A DNA stretch of 6,265 nt from Dechloromonas sp. (GTDB taxonomy: Bacteria > Pseudomonadota > Gammaproteobacteria > Burkholderiales > Rhodocyclaceae), in the NCBI GenBank assembly GCA_017302355.1, contig JAFLDQ010000184.1, forward strand, positions 1 to 6,265, in the 5' to 3' direction. Each line of letters begins with the position of its first letter. Position 1 is the first letter of the stretch. Under the pieces are notes generated by a model, which did no database searches, was not told where the DNA came from, and saw only the letters and a list, made by a program, of their open reading frames with translations. The position numbers and the translations under genes were made by a program. Positions 1-5,956 of this stretch are shown here, one piece after another.

Positions 1-32
1 AGCGACTGGGCGCCGTTCATCTTCTCGTTCAT
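1..32 (-). CDS. Start of a probable TPP-dependent enzyme (acetolactate synthase-like), partial
   Basis: Only ten codons are in the window before the gene leaves the left edge: ATG at 32 to 30, reading MNEKMNGAQS, with the next codon beginning CT (probably Leu). A GGAGAAG Shine-Dalgarno sequence (complement of 40-46) sits 7 nt before the first ATG, which favours that start over the second in-frame ATG at 20. The segment M-N-G-A-Q-S-L is, from memory, a common opening of a proteobacterial group of thiamine-pyrophosphate enzymes annotated as acetolactate synthase large subunit. The gene lies 79 nt downstream of the AraC-type regulator on the same strand, so the two could be co-transcribed. The start is well supported by the ribosome binding site. 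The product is a guess from seven residues. Confidence 0.45.
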   Translation of the reverse strand, partial: MNEKMNGAQS

Positions 33-111
33 CGAGCGTCTTCTCCGGAAATGGTCAGCGAACAGGAAATCGGATGCAGTATGCACAAGGGGATCGAATT
101 CCTGCAACGGA

Positions 112-1173
112 TTATCGTTCCATCCGGCGGTTGCGGTCGACCGCGAAACGAGGGCGGGAATGCTGGCCGGCGCCTGTTGATTGGCGTAAACAGCGCGGCG
201 AGTGCCCGAACCAGCGCACGCAACTGCGTGACAGCGCCGATTGTTCGGCGTAGCCCAGCGCGCTCGCGATCTGGGTCATCGAAAGTCCCGCCTGGGCGAT
301 CAGCGATTGCGCCATCTCCCGGCGCACGTCGTCCTTGATCTCCTCGAAGCGGGCGCCCTCCCGGGTCAGGCGGCGATGCAGGGTGCGCGGGTGCATGGCG
401 AGGGACGCGGCGATATGCTCGACCCCGCAACGTCCCGCCGCCAGCAGAGGCCGGATCAGCGCCCGGACGCGGACGGCCAGCCGTTCCTCGCCGCGACCGT
501 ACTGGCTCTGCAGGTAACTCAGCGCGGCGTCGGCGAGTTCGGCATGGCCATCGTTGACCGGCAGGCCGAGATCCTCGCGCGAAATGCGGATTCCGGCGCC
601 GGGCTGCTCGAACAGGAGTTTGCCGCGCAGGCGTTCGCGGTAGCTGCGCAGCGGGGCGATCCGCGAATGCGGCAGGCAGGTCGTCAGCGGCATGCACCTG
701 CCCCCCGTCAGCAGCTCGATGGCCTTGTGCGCCAGGCCCACCGCCAGTTCCATCTGCTGACGGCGGGCGATCGGGCGGCGCAGCCTGAGGTCCACCGCGA
801 TCATGACCTGTCCGGGATCCGCCTGGGGCAGCAGGTACAGGCGCCATGCACTGCCCTGCACGTGGATGTAGCGGGCCAGGCAGTCGATGGCCTCGCGCAG
901 GTCGGCGGCATGTTGCGCCGCCAGCGCGATCGGCCCGAGGACGCTCAGATCCTGGCGGTCGAGCAGGCGCAGTCCGAAATCGGGGCAGCGCAACCCGTCG
1001 GCGGCGTCTTCGAGCAACTGGATGAAGGCGCGATGCAAGATATAGATATCCGGCTGCTCGAGTTCGGCGGGATCGAGCCCGGCGTTGCGCAGCAGTTGCC
1101 GCGCGTCGCCGCCCAGTTCCGTGACGAGCGGGGCGAATCCGACGATCGACTGCGCGCGAAGCTGGTGTGCCAT
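112..1173 (-). CDS. AraC/XylS-family transcriptional regulator with arabinose-binding-type sensor domain
   Basis: This 353-residue protein has the usual length and two-part layout of AraC regulators of the Arabinose_bd (PF12625) type. Residues about 15-210 form the ligand-sensing and dimerisation part. Residues about 235-330 form the DNA-binding domain with two helix-turn-helix units. The first begins around residue 250 (VEHIAASLAMHPRTLHRRL). The second is the signature GYAEQS...RWFGHSP at 307-326. A basic tail of about 23 residues follows the domain. The signature is atypical: the usual aromatic positions are Leu314, Cys318 and Leu329. The ATG at 1173 is the only convincing start in frame, though no clear Shine-Dalgarno precedes it. 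The gene is divergent from the PQQ alcohol dehydrogenase across 133 nt, an arrangement typical of a regulator that activates its neighbour in response to substrate or product. The inducer is unknown. Confidence 0.92.
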   Translation of the reverse strand: MAHQLRAQSIVGFAPLVTELGGDARQLLRNAGLDPAELEQPDIYILHRAFIQLLEDAADGLRCPDFGLRLLDRQDLSVLGPIALAAQHAADLREAIDCLARYIHVQGSAWRLYLLPQADPGQVMIAVDLRLRRPIARRQQMELAVGLAHKAIELLTGGRCMPLTTCLPHSRIAPLRSYRERLRGKLLFEQPGAGIRISREDLGLPVNDGHAELADAALSYLQSQYGRGEERLAVRVRALIRPLLAAGRCGVEHIAASLAMHPRTLHRRLTREGARFEEIKDDVRREMAQSLIAQAGLSMTQIASALGYAEQSALSRSCVRWFGHSPRCLRQSTGAGQHSRPRFAVDRNRRMER

Positions 1174-1210
1174 GAGGTTGTCTGTCCGTGCGTGGGTCCA
1201 GGCGAGAGCA

Positions 1211-1229
1211 AATTGTCCGCAATTGACAA
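1211..1229. promoter_or_regulatory. Overlapping inverted repeats in the divergent intergenic region (candidate operator)
   Basis: Two imperfectly nested dyads overlap here: AATTG-N4-CAATT (1211-1215 and 1220-1224) and TTGTC-N7-GACAA (1213-1217 and 1225-1229). They cover the -35 box proposed for the alcohol dehydrogenase. A TGTCCG hexamer inside the site also occurs at 1183-1188, giving a direct repeat with 31-bp periodicity, about three helical turns. AraC-family proteins usually bind direct half-sites, so both arrangements are candidates. The repeats are directly visible; the operator role is inference. Confidence 0.4.
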
Positions 1230-1252
1230 GTATATTTGCAGAATCGCATCAT
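1223..1252 (+). promoter_or_regulatory. Candidate sigma-70 promoter for the alcohol/aldehyde dehydrogenase pair
   Basis: A perfect TTGACA -35 hexamer lies at 1223-1228. After an 18-nt spacer comes CATCAT at 1247-1252, a 4-of-6 match to TATAAT, in a locally AT-rich stretch. This predicts a start near 1259 and a leader of about 48 nt. The weak -10 box fits a promoter that needs an activator, such as the divergent AraC-type protein. No -24/-12 sigma-54 pattern was seen. Confidence 0.4.
1229..1234 (-). promoter_or_regulatory. Possible -10 box for the AraC-family gene
   Basis: On the minus strand this reads TATACT, a 5-of-6 match to a -10 box, about 55 nt before the regulator's ATG. No good -35 hexamer is visible at the expected distance. 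It abuts the inverted repeats, so the regulator could control its own transcription. This is a weak call. Confidence 0.2.
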
Positions 1253-1306
1253 TATTATCAGGCTATCGAGGCAAGTCCACATTGCCGCCATCCTGAAGGA
1301 AACCGT

Positions 1307-3451
1307 ATGACATCGATCCATCGCTCTGCCGCCATCGTCAGCGCCCTGTCGCTGCTATTCGTCCCGGCGCTGGCCGGCGCCGCCGGGAAGCCGGCGGCGG
1401 TCGATGCAGCGCGGCTGAGCGCCGCCGACAAGGAAGCCGGCAACTGGATGACACATGGCCGCACCTACGGCGAGCAGCGCTTCTCGCCGTTGACCAGGGT
1501 GAACGACAGGAACGTCGATCAGCTCGGCCTCGCCTGGCAGTTCAAGTATGAGCTCGATCGCGTCGTCGAGGCGACCCCGGTCGTCGTCGATGGCGTGCTC
1601 TACACGACGGGCGCCTACAGCATGGTCTATGCGCTCGACGCGACCAACGGCAAGCTGCTGTGGAAATACGACCCCAAGGTCTATCGCGGCATTCAGGGCA
1701 GCGGCTGTTGCGATGCGGCGAACCGCGGCGTCGCCGTATGGAAGGGCAGGGTCTATGTCGGCGTCTATGACGGGCGCCTCGAAGCGCTCGACGCCAGGAC
1801 CGGCAAGAAGGTCTGGTCGGTCGATACCATCATCGACCACGAGCGCAACTACACGATCACCGGGGCGCCGCGCATCGTCAAGGGCAAGGTCATCATCGGC
1901 AACGGCGGCGCCGAATTCGGCGTCCGCGGCTATGTCACCGCGTATGACGCCGCGACCGGAAAGCAGGCCTGGCGTTTCTTCACCGTCCCCGGCGACCCGG
2001 CCAGGGGCGACGAGAGCGACACCATCACGATGATCCGCAAGACCTGGCATGGCGACCAGTACTGGAAGCAGGGCGGCGGCGGCACGGCGTGGAATGCGAT
2101 GGCCCACGACCCCGAACTCGACCTGCTCTACATCGGCGTCGGCAACGGCTCTTTCTGGAACTACGGCCTGCGCTCCGAGGGCAAGGGCGACAACCTGTTC
2201 GTGTCGTCGATCGTCGCCGTCCGGCCGGACACCGGCAAATACGTCTGGCATTACCAGACGACGCCCGGCGACGCCTGGGATTACACCGCCACCCAGGACA
2301 TCATCGTCGCCACGCTGCCGATCGACGGCAAGCCGCGCAAGGTGGTCATGCAGGCGCCGAAGAACGGCTTCTTCTACGTCCTCGACGCTGCCACCGGGCA
2401 GTTCATCTCGGCCGAGAAGTTCGGCTCGATCGTGACCTGGGCCAAGGGGGTCGACAAGACCACGGGCCGTCCGATCATCGATGCGGAAGCGGCGGATTAC
2501 TGGACCAAGGGCGAGGCCAAGCTGGTCTTTCCGGGCTCGCAGGGCGCGCACAACTGGCACCCGATGAGCTTCAATCCGCAGACCGGTCTCGTGTACATTC
2601 CGCAGCACACGACCGCCGAGCACTACAATCCGCTACGGACGGCGCGCAAGCCGGCGAGGGGGGTTCCCAATCTCGGCATCGAAATCCCGGTGGTGCCCGA
2701 GGACAGGAAGGGACTGGACGAACTGGCCAAGCTGTTCACCGGCAAGTTGCAGGCCTGGGATCCGGTCCAGCAGAAGGAGGTCTGGGCGGCGCCGTACCCG
2801 ATGATGTCGAATGGCGGCACCATGACCACCGCCGGGAATCTGGTCTTCCAGGGCACGACGCACGGTGAACTGCTCGCCTATGCCGCCGACAGCGGCAAGA
2901 GACTGTGGAAGCGCGAAGTCAGCAGCGGCGTGGTCGCCGGGCCGGTGACCTATGAAGTCAAGGGCCAGCAGTACGTCGCCTTCAACGTCGGCTGGGGCGG
3001 CACCTTTCCGATCACCTTTGGCGCCATCGCCCAGCGCTCGCCGGTGGTGCCCGACTCGCGCCTGTTCGTCTTCAAGCTCGGCGGGTCCGCGGCGATGCCC
3101 GAGGTGAGGCGTCGCGTGTTCACCCCGCCGTCGCCGCCGTCGCAGACCGCTAGCGCCGAGAACGTGCAGGCTGGCAGGACGCTGTTCAACGATAACTGCG
3201 GCGCCTGCCACGGTCTCGGCGCGATGAGCGCCAACGTGATTCCCGATCTGCGTTACCTGGATGCGGAGAAGCACAGGCAGTTCGAGGACATCGTCCATGG
3301 CGCCCGTTCGCATCTGGGCATGCCGCCGTTCGGCGGCCGTCTCGAGACCGATGACATTGAAAAGATTCGCGCCTTCCTGATCCAGCGGGCGCATGATTTG
3401 AAGAACGAACTGGCGGGCGTCCAGCCCGCCGCCGAGGAGAAGATGAAATGA
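1307..3451 (+). CDS. PQQ-dependent quinohaemoprotein alcohol dehydrogenase (type II, periplasmic)
   Basis: The 714-residue protein oxidises a primary or secondary alcohol with PQQ and passes electrons through its own haem c to a periplasmic acceptor. Residues 1-25 or 1-26 form a signal peptide (hydrophobic core IVSALSLLFVPALA, cleavage near AGA/AG). The next roughly 575 residues are a PQQ beta-propeller with repeated tryptophan-docking blades such as DATNGKLLWKYDP and DARTGKKVWSV. Key residues visible are the adjacent Cys134-Cys135 (vicinal disulfide over PQQ), Glu203 in GNGGAEFG and Asn280 in GVGNGSFWN (calcium ligands), and Asp325 in GDAWDY (catalytic base). A proline-rich linker leads to a cytochrome c domain with CGACH at 631-635 and probable axial ligand Met672 in GMPPFGG. 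The chosen ATG has GAAGGA six nt upstream and gives a clean signal peptide; the frame is open further upstream only over the regulator gene. The stop overlaps the next ATG. Length and domains match type II enzymes; the substrate is not predictable. Confidence 0.95.
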   Translation: MTSIHRSAAIVSALSLLFVPALAGAAGKPAAVDAARLSAADKEAGNWMTHGRTYGEQRFSPLTRVNDRNVDQLGLAWQFKYELDRVVEATPVVVDGVLYTTGAYSMVYALDATNGKLLWKYDPKVYRGIQGSGCCDAANRGVAVWKGRVYVGVYDGRLEALDARTGKKVWSVDTIIDHERNYTITGAPRIVKGKVIIGNGGAEFGVRGYVTAYDAATGKQAWRFFTVPGDPARGDESDTITMIRKTWHGDQYWKQGGGGTAWNAMAHDPELDLLYIGVGNGSFWNYGLRSEGKGDNLFVSSIVAVRPDTGKYVWHYQTTPGDAWDYTATQDIIVATLPIDGKPRKVVMQAPKNGFFYVLDAATGQFISAEKFGSIVTWAKGVDKTTGRPIIDAEAADYWTKGEAKLVFPGSQGAHNWHPMSFNPQTGLVYIPQHTTAEHYNPLRTARKPARGVPNLGIEIPVVPEDRKGLDELAKLFTGKLQAWDPVQQKEVWAAPYPMMSNGGTMTTAGNLVFQGTTHGELLAYAADSGKRLWKREVSSGVVAGPVTYEVKGQQYVAFNVGWGGTFPITFGAIAQRSPVVPDSRLFVFKLGGSAAMPEVRRRVFTPPSPPSQTASAENVQAGRTLFNDNCGACHGLGAMSANVIPDLRYLDAEKHRQFEDIVHGARSHLGMPPFGGRLETDDIEKIRAFLIQRAHDLKNELAGVQPAAEEKMK

Positions 3452-4890
3452 CGAAGAATCCCGCAACCGATCCGCTGGCTGTCCCGGCGGAATTCCTCAG
3501 TGTCCTGCACAAGCAGCAGGCCGCCTACAAGCGCAACATGAACCCCGGCCTCGAGGAGCGCCGCGCCGACCTGCGCGGCCTGCACCGCCTGCTGGTCGAG
3601 AACCACGAGGAGATCGTCGCCGCCGTCAATGAGGATTACGGCTGCCGCTGCCGGTTCGAGACCAAGTTTGCCGAGACCTACATGGCGCAGGAGGCGATCC
3701 TCGATACCATCAAGCATCTGAAGAAGTGGCTGAAGCCGCATCAGCGCTCTCTCGATCCGACCCAGTATCCCCTGGCCAAGGCGTGGACCTTTCCGCAACC
3801 GCTCGGCGTCGTCGGTATCGTCGTGCCCTGGAACTTCCCGATCGCGATGACTTTCCAGCCGCTGATCGGCGTCTTTGCCGCCGGCAACCGGGCGATGATC
3901 AAGATGTCCGAGAACTCGAACAATGTGGCGCTGTTGCTGAAGCGGATTTCATCGAATTATTTCCCGGAAGACAAGCTCGCCTTCTTCGAGGATGGCGGCG
4001 GTCGCGGCCCCCAATTCACATCCCTGCCTTTCGATCACATCTTCTTCACCGGTTCGCCCGCCACCGGCAAGGCGGTGATGGCCAATGCCGCGAAAAACCT
4101 CACCCCGGTCACGCTCGAACTGGGCGGAAAGTCGCCGTGCGTGGTGGCGCCCGATTACCCGATCCGCACCGCCGCCGAGCGCATCATCTGGGCGAAGATG
4201 CTCAATGCCGGCCAGATCTGCACCAACGTCGATTACCTGTTCCTTCCCGAAGGCAAGGTGGACGAGTTCGTTCGCGAAGCGAAGGAAGTCGTCAACAAGC
4301 GCTTCCCCGACATCAACAACGGCGATTACACTGCGGTCATCGACCAGCGCTCCTACGACCGCCTGCAGGAAACCGCTGCCGATGCCGTCGCCAAGGGCGC
4401 CCAGCTGATCGACCTCTACAGCGGACCGGCAGCCGATGGCGCGCGCCGGATCATGCCGCCGCGCATCGTCGTCGACGTCGATGAAAGCATGGACATCATG
4501 CAGCGCGAGATCTTCGGCCCGCTGCTGCCGGTCAAGACCTACCAGACCAGGGAAGAAGTGGTCGAGTACATCGGCGACCGTCCGCGGCCGCTGGCTTTCT
4601 ATCTGTTCAGCAACGATACCGGCCTGCAGACGTTCTACTTGAACAACACCATTTCCGGCGGCGTCGCTCTCAACGAATCGGTGATCCAGGCCGGGATCCA
4701 CAATCTTCCCTTCGGTGGCGTCGGCAACAGCGGGATGGGTCACTATCACGGCTACGAGGGCTTCATCACCTTCTCCAAATTGCGCCCCGTCTTCAAGCAG
4801 AGCCCGTTGCGTACGCTCGACCTGTTCGTGCCGCCCTACAAGGGCCTGCCCAACAACATCCTGAACGTCATGCACAAGATGAAGAGCTGA
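3448..4890 (+). CDS. Aldehyde dehydrogenase, class-3 / coniferyl aldehyde dehydrogenase-like
   Basis: This 480-residue cytoplasmic enzyme should oxidise an aldehyde to the acid with NAD(P)+. It is full length for the class-3 family that includes fatty-aldehyde and coniferyl-aldehyde (CalB-type) dehydrogenases. Visible residues are Asn129 in PWNFP (oxyanion), the nucleotide motif FTGSPATG from residue 200, Glu224 in LELGGKSP (general base), and the nucleophile Cys258 in NAGQICTN, with the usual 34-residue Glu-Cys spacing. The EIFGPLLPV segment and the NLPFGGVGNSGMGHYHG motif also fit. No signal peptide is present. Its ATG overlaps the dehydrogenase stop (ATGA at 3448-3451), and AGGAG at 3435-3439 lies 8 nt upstream, so translation is probably coupled. 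The gene order implies that it consumes the aldehyde made by the PQQ enzyme. Coniferyl aldehyde is only the name of the family's best-known substrate, not evidence for this protein. Confidence 0.94.
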   Translation: MTKNPATDPLAVPAEFLSVLHKQQAAYKRNMNPGLEERRADLRGLHRLLVENHEEIVAAVNEDYGCRCRFETKFAETYMAQEAILDTIKHLKKWLKPHQRSLDPTQYPLAKAWTFPQPLGVVGIVVPWNFPIAMTFQPLIGVFAAGNRAMIKMSENSNNVALLLKRISSNYFPEDKLAFFEDGGGRGPQFTSLPFDHIFFTGSPATGKAVMANAAKNLTPVTLELGGKSPCVVAPDYPIRTAAERIIWAKMLNAGQICTNVDYLFLPEGKVDEFVREAKEVVNKRFPDINNGDYTAVIDQRSYDRLQETAADAVAKGAQLIDLYSGPAADGARRIMPPRIVVDVDESMDIMQREIFGPLLPVKTYQTREEVVEYIGDRPRPLAFYLFSNDTGLQTFYLNNTISGGVALNESVIQAGIHNLPFGGVGNSGMGHYHGYEGFITFSKLRPVFKQSPLRTLDLFVPPYKGLPNNILNVMHKMKS

Positions 4891-4903
4891 CCGCCGCCGG
4901 GTC

Positions 4904-4909
4904 TATACT
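4904..4909 (+). promoter_or_regulatory. Possible -10 box upstream of the pterin gene pair
   Basis: TATACT matches a -10 box at 5 of 6 positions and lies 14 nt after the ALDH stop. There is no recognisable -35 hexamer and no TGn extension. If used, transcription would begin near 4916, inside the left arm of the hairpin that follows, leaving a leader of about 100 nt. Weak evidence. Confidence 0.2.
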
Positions 4910-4910
4910 T

Positions 4911-4949
4911 GCCGGGCGTTGCCGGCCGCGCCGGCCGGCAATGCTTGGC
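4911..4949 (+). terminator. Strong GC-rich hairpin after the ALDH gene, possible terminator without a U-tract
   Basis: Positions 4911-4928 pair with 4932-4949 around a 3-nt loop (CGC at 4929-4931), giving an 18-bp stem. The inner ten pairs, TTGCCGGCCG with CGGCCGGCAA, are perfect Watson-Crick; three outer pairs are G-U. It begins 20 nt after the ALDH stop, where a terminator would be expected. No T-run follows on either strand, so it may be a U-less terminator, an mRNA-stabilising 3' end, or a leader structure for the next gene pair. The pairing is certain; the role is inferred. Confidence 0.5.
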
Positions 4950-5004
4950 CGTACCGCGGTCGCCGAGCCTTTCCCCGGTCTCGCTGCGGCCGGCGCCGGC
5001 ATTC

Positions 5005-5011
5005 AGGAGGG
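5005..5011 (+). promoter_or_regulatory. Ribosome binding site that sets the GTG start of the FolB-like gene
   Basis: AGGAGGG is a near-ideal Shine-Dalgarno sequence, 7 nt before GTG at 5019. It decides against the in-frame ATG at 4941, which lies inside the hairpin stem and has no ribosome binding site. Confidence 0.8.
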
Positions 5012-5018
5012 AAACTCG

Positions 5019-5402
5019 GTGTTGGACAACCACTGGTGCGCATCGGTCGATGCCACCATCGATTTGCGGACCGGTTGCAATCCGCTGGAAAAGCATGGCC
5101 CGCAAGCGGTCATCGTGCATGCCGACGCCTGGGCGCCGATGGACGCCGTCGCCGATCCGCATGACATCCGCCAGGTCATCGACTACGAGGTGATCTTCCT
5201 GGCGATCCGCAAGCTCGAGGGCAAGCCGCATTCGACCTGCCTGGAAACCAGCATCCTCGAAATCATGGATGCCATCTTTTCGATGGCGATCGTCACCACG
5301 GCCTTCGTCTCGATGCACAAGCCGCACGTGTACAACGGACAGGCCACGCCGGCGGTTTCGCTGGCGCTGACCCGCGAGCAGTGGGAGAAGCGGCGGGAAT
5401 GA
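5019..5402 (+). CDS. Dihydroneopterin aldolase / epimerase family protein (FolB/FolX-like)
   Basis: With the GTG start the protein has 127 residues, the usual FolB length (about 120). The family forms small tunnel-fold oligomers that split dihydroneopterin into 6-hydroxymethyl-dihydropterin and glycolaldehyde, or epimerise pterin side chains. The whole catalytic set appears in order: Glu24 (NPLEKHGPQ, matching the TIEQ region of E. coli FolB), Tyr56 in VIDYEV, Glu76 in CLETSILE (pterin anchor) and Lys101 in MHKPHVYNG. Outside these motifs it is divergent from classical FolB. It shares an ATGA stop/start overlap with a DHFR-like gene, so the two are surely co-translated and probably act on the same pterin. 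FolB and FolX functions cannot be separated from this sequence. The gene lies 128 nt after the ALDH gene, beyond a hairpin, so it may have its own promoter. Confidence 0.82.
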   Translation: MLDNHWCASVDATIDLRTGCNPLEKHGPQAVIVHADAWAPMDAVADPHDIRQVIDYEVIFLAIRKLEGKPHSTCLETSILEIMDAIFSMAIVTTAFVSMHKPHVYNGQATPAVSLALTREQWEKRRE

Positions 5403-5956
5403 TCGCCGCGATCGGCGCGGTCGCCAGCAACGGCATGCTCGGGCTGAACGGCTGGCTGCCGTGGGACATCCCGGAGGAACTCGCCTATTTCGAGGAAACG
5501 GTGGCCGGGGCGGCGCTGGTCATCGGCCGCCTGACCTACGAGTCGATGGATGTCGTGCCGCCCGACTCGTTCGTCGTCAGCAACCAGCCCGGCCTGGAAC
5601 TGCGTCCGGGTTGCGTCCAGGTGGATTCGGTCGAAAAAGGACTGTTGACCGCGACAGCCACCGGCAAGGACGTTTTCGTGATCGGCGGCGCGTCGATCTA
5701 CGCGGCGGCCTGGCCCTACTGCCAGCGCTTCTACCTGACCCGGATCGGGATGCCGTTCGCCGGCGATACGCTCTTCCCGGAAAGCATCCCGCTCGCGCGC
5801 TGGACGGTGATCAGCGACGTGCGCAAGACCTTGGTCGAGCGGAAATCGGGCCGCGAGGTCGAGTGCCGCTTCCTGCAATACGCGCAGCCGCACCCGCGCC
5901 CCCTGACCACGGGCGATCCGGCGCCGCCGCAGACGGCCAGGTCGATCAGTCGATGA
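5399..5956 (+). CDS. Divergent dihydrofolate reductase-like protein, possibly a dihydropterin reductase
   Basis: The 185-residue protein has a complete DHFR fold signature that aligns without gaps to E. coli FolA over residues 1-49. It shows Pro21-Trp22, Glu27 at the acid position (Asp27 in E. coli, Glu in vertebrate enzymes), Phe31, Gly43-Arg44 with Thr46 for NADPH, Gly96-Gly97 in VIGGASIY, Thr114 in YLTRI, and GDTLFPE at 122-128. The stretch between Ser49 and Ser61 is two residues shorter than in E. coli and reads MDVVPPDSFVV. It lacks the arginine (Arg57 in E. coli) that binds the folate glutamate carboxylate. This suggests a substrate without a p-aminobenzoyl-glutamate tail, such as a dihydropterin. 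A proline-rich tail of about 22 residues (164-185) extends past the usual end and overlaps the convergent gene. The ATG overlaps the FolB-like stop; GGGAG at 5383-5387 is 11 nt upstream. DHFR superfamily membership is firm; the altered substrate is inference. Confidence 0.88.
   Translation: MIAAIGAVASNGMLGLNGWLPWDIPEELAYFEETVAGAALVIGRLTYESMDVVPPDSFVVSNQPGLELRPGCVQVDSVEKGLLTATATGKDVFVIGGASIYAAAWPYCQRFYLTRIGMPFAGDTLFPESIPLARWTVISDVRKTLVERKSGREVECRFLQYAQPHPRPLTTGDPAPPQTARSISR

Noticed and set aside
1032..1050. AT-rich run containing GATATAGATATC
   Set aside because: It lies within the regulator's conserved N-terminal coding region and is explained by codons for Asp, Ile and Tyr; there is no sign of a regulatory role.
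1085..1306. Longer N-terminus for the PQQ dehydrogenase from an in-frame start at 1085
   Set aside because: It would overlap the divergent regulator and bury the signal peptide. The ATG at 1307 has a good ribosome binding site and gives a clean signal peptide.
29..1321. A 430-codon open frame on the minus strand over the regulator and its promoter
   Set aside because: Its translation is low-complexity and Arg/Pro/Ala-rich with no domain. It overlaps the regulator frame, which has clear AraC motifs. It is a high-GC shadow.
1355..2623. A 422-codon minus-strand open frame opposite the PQQ dehydrogenase
   Set aside because: It is antisense to a fully motif-supported gene, its composition is that of a shadow frame, and it has no recognisable domain.
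3949..4875. A 308-codon minus-strand open frame opposite the ALDH
   Set aside because: It is the antisense shadow of conserved ALDH motifs, with no ribosome binding site or family resemblance.
4941..5018. ATG at 4941 as the start of the FolB-like protein
   Set aside because: It lies within the right arm of a strong hairpin, has no Shine-Dalgarno, and adds 26 Ala/Gly-rich residues absent from the family. GTG at 5019 has AGGAGG at ideal spacing.
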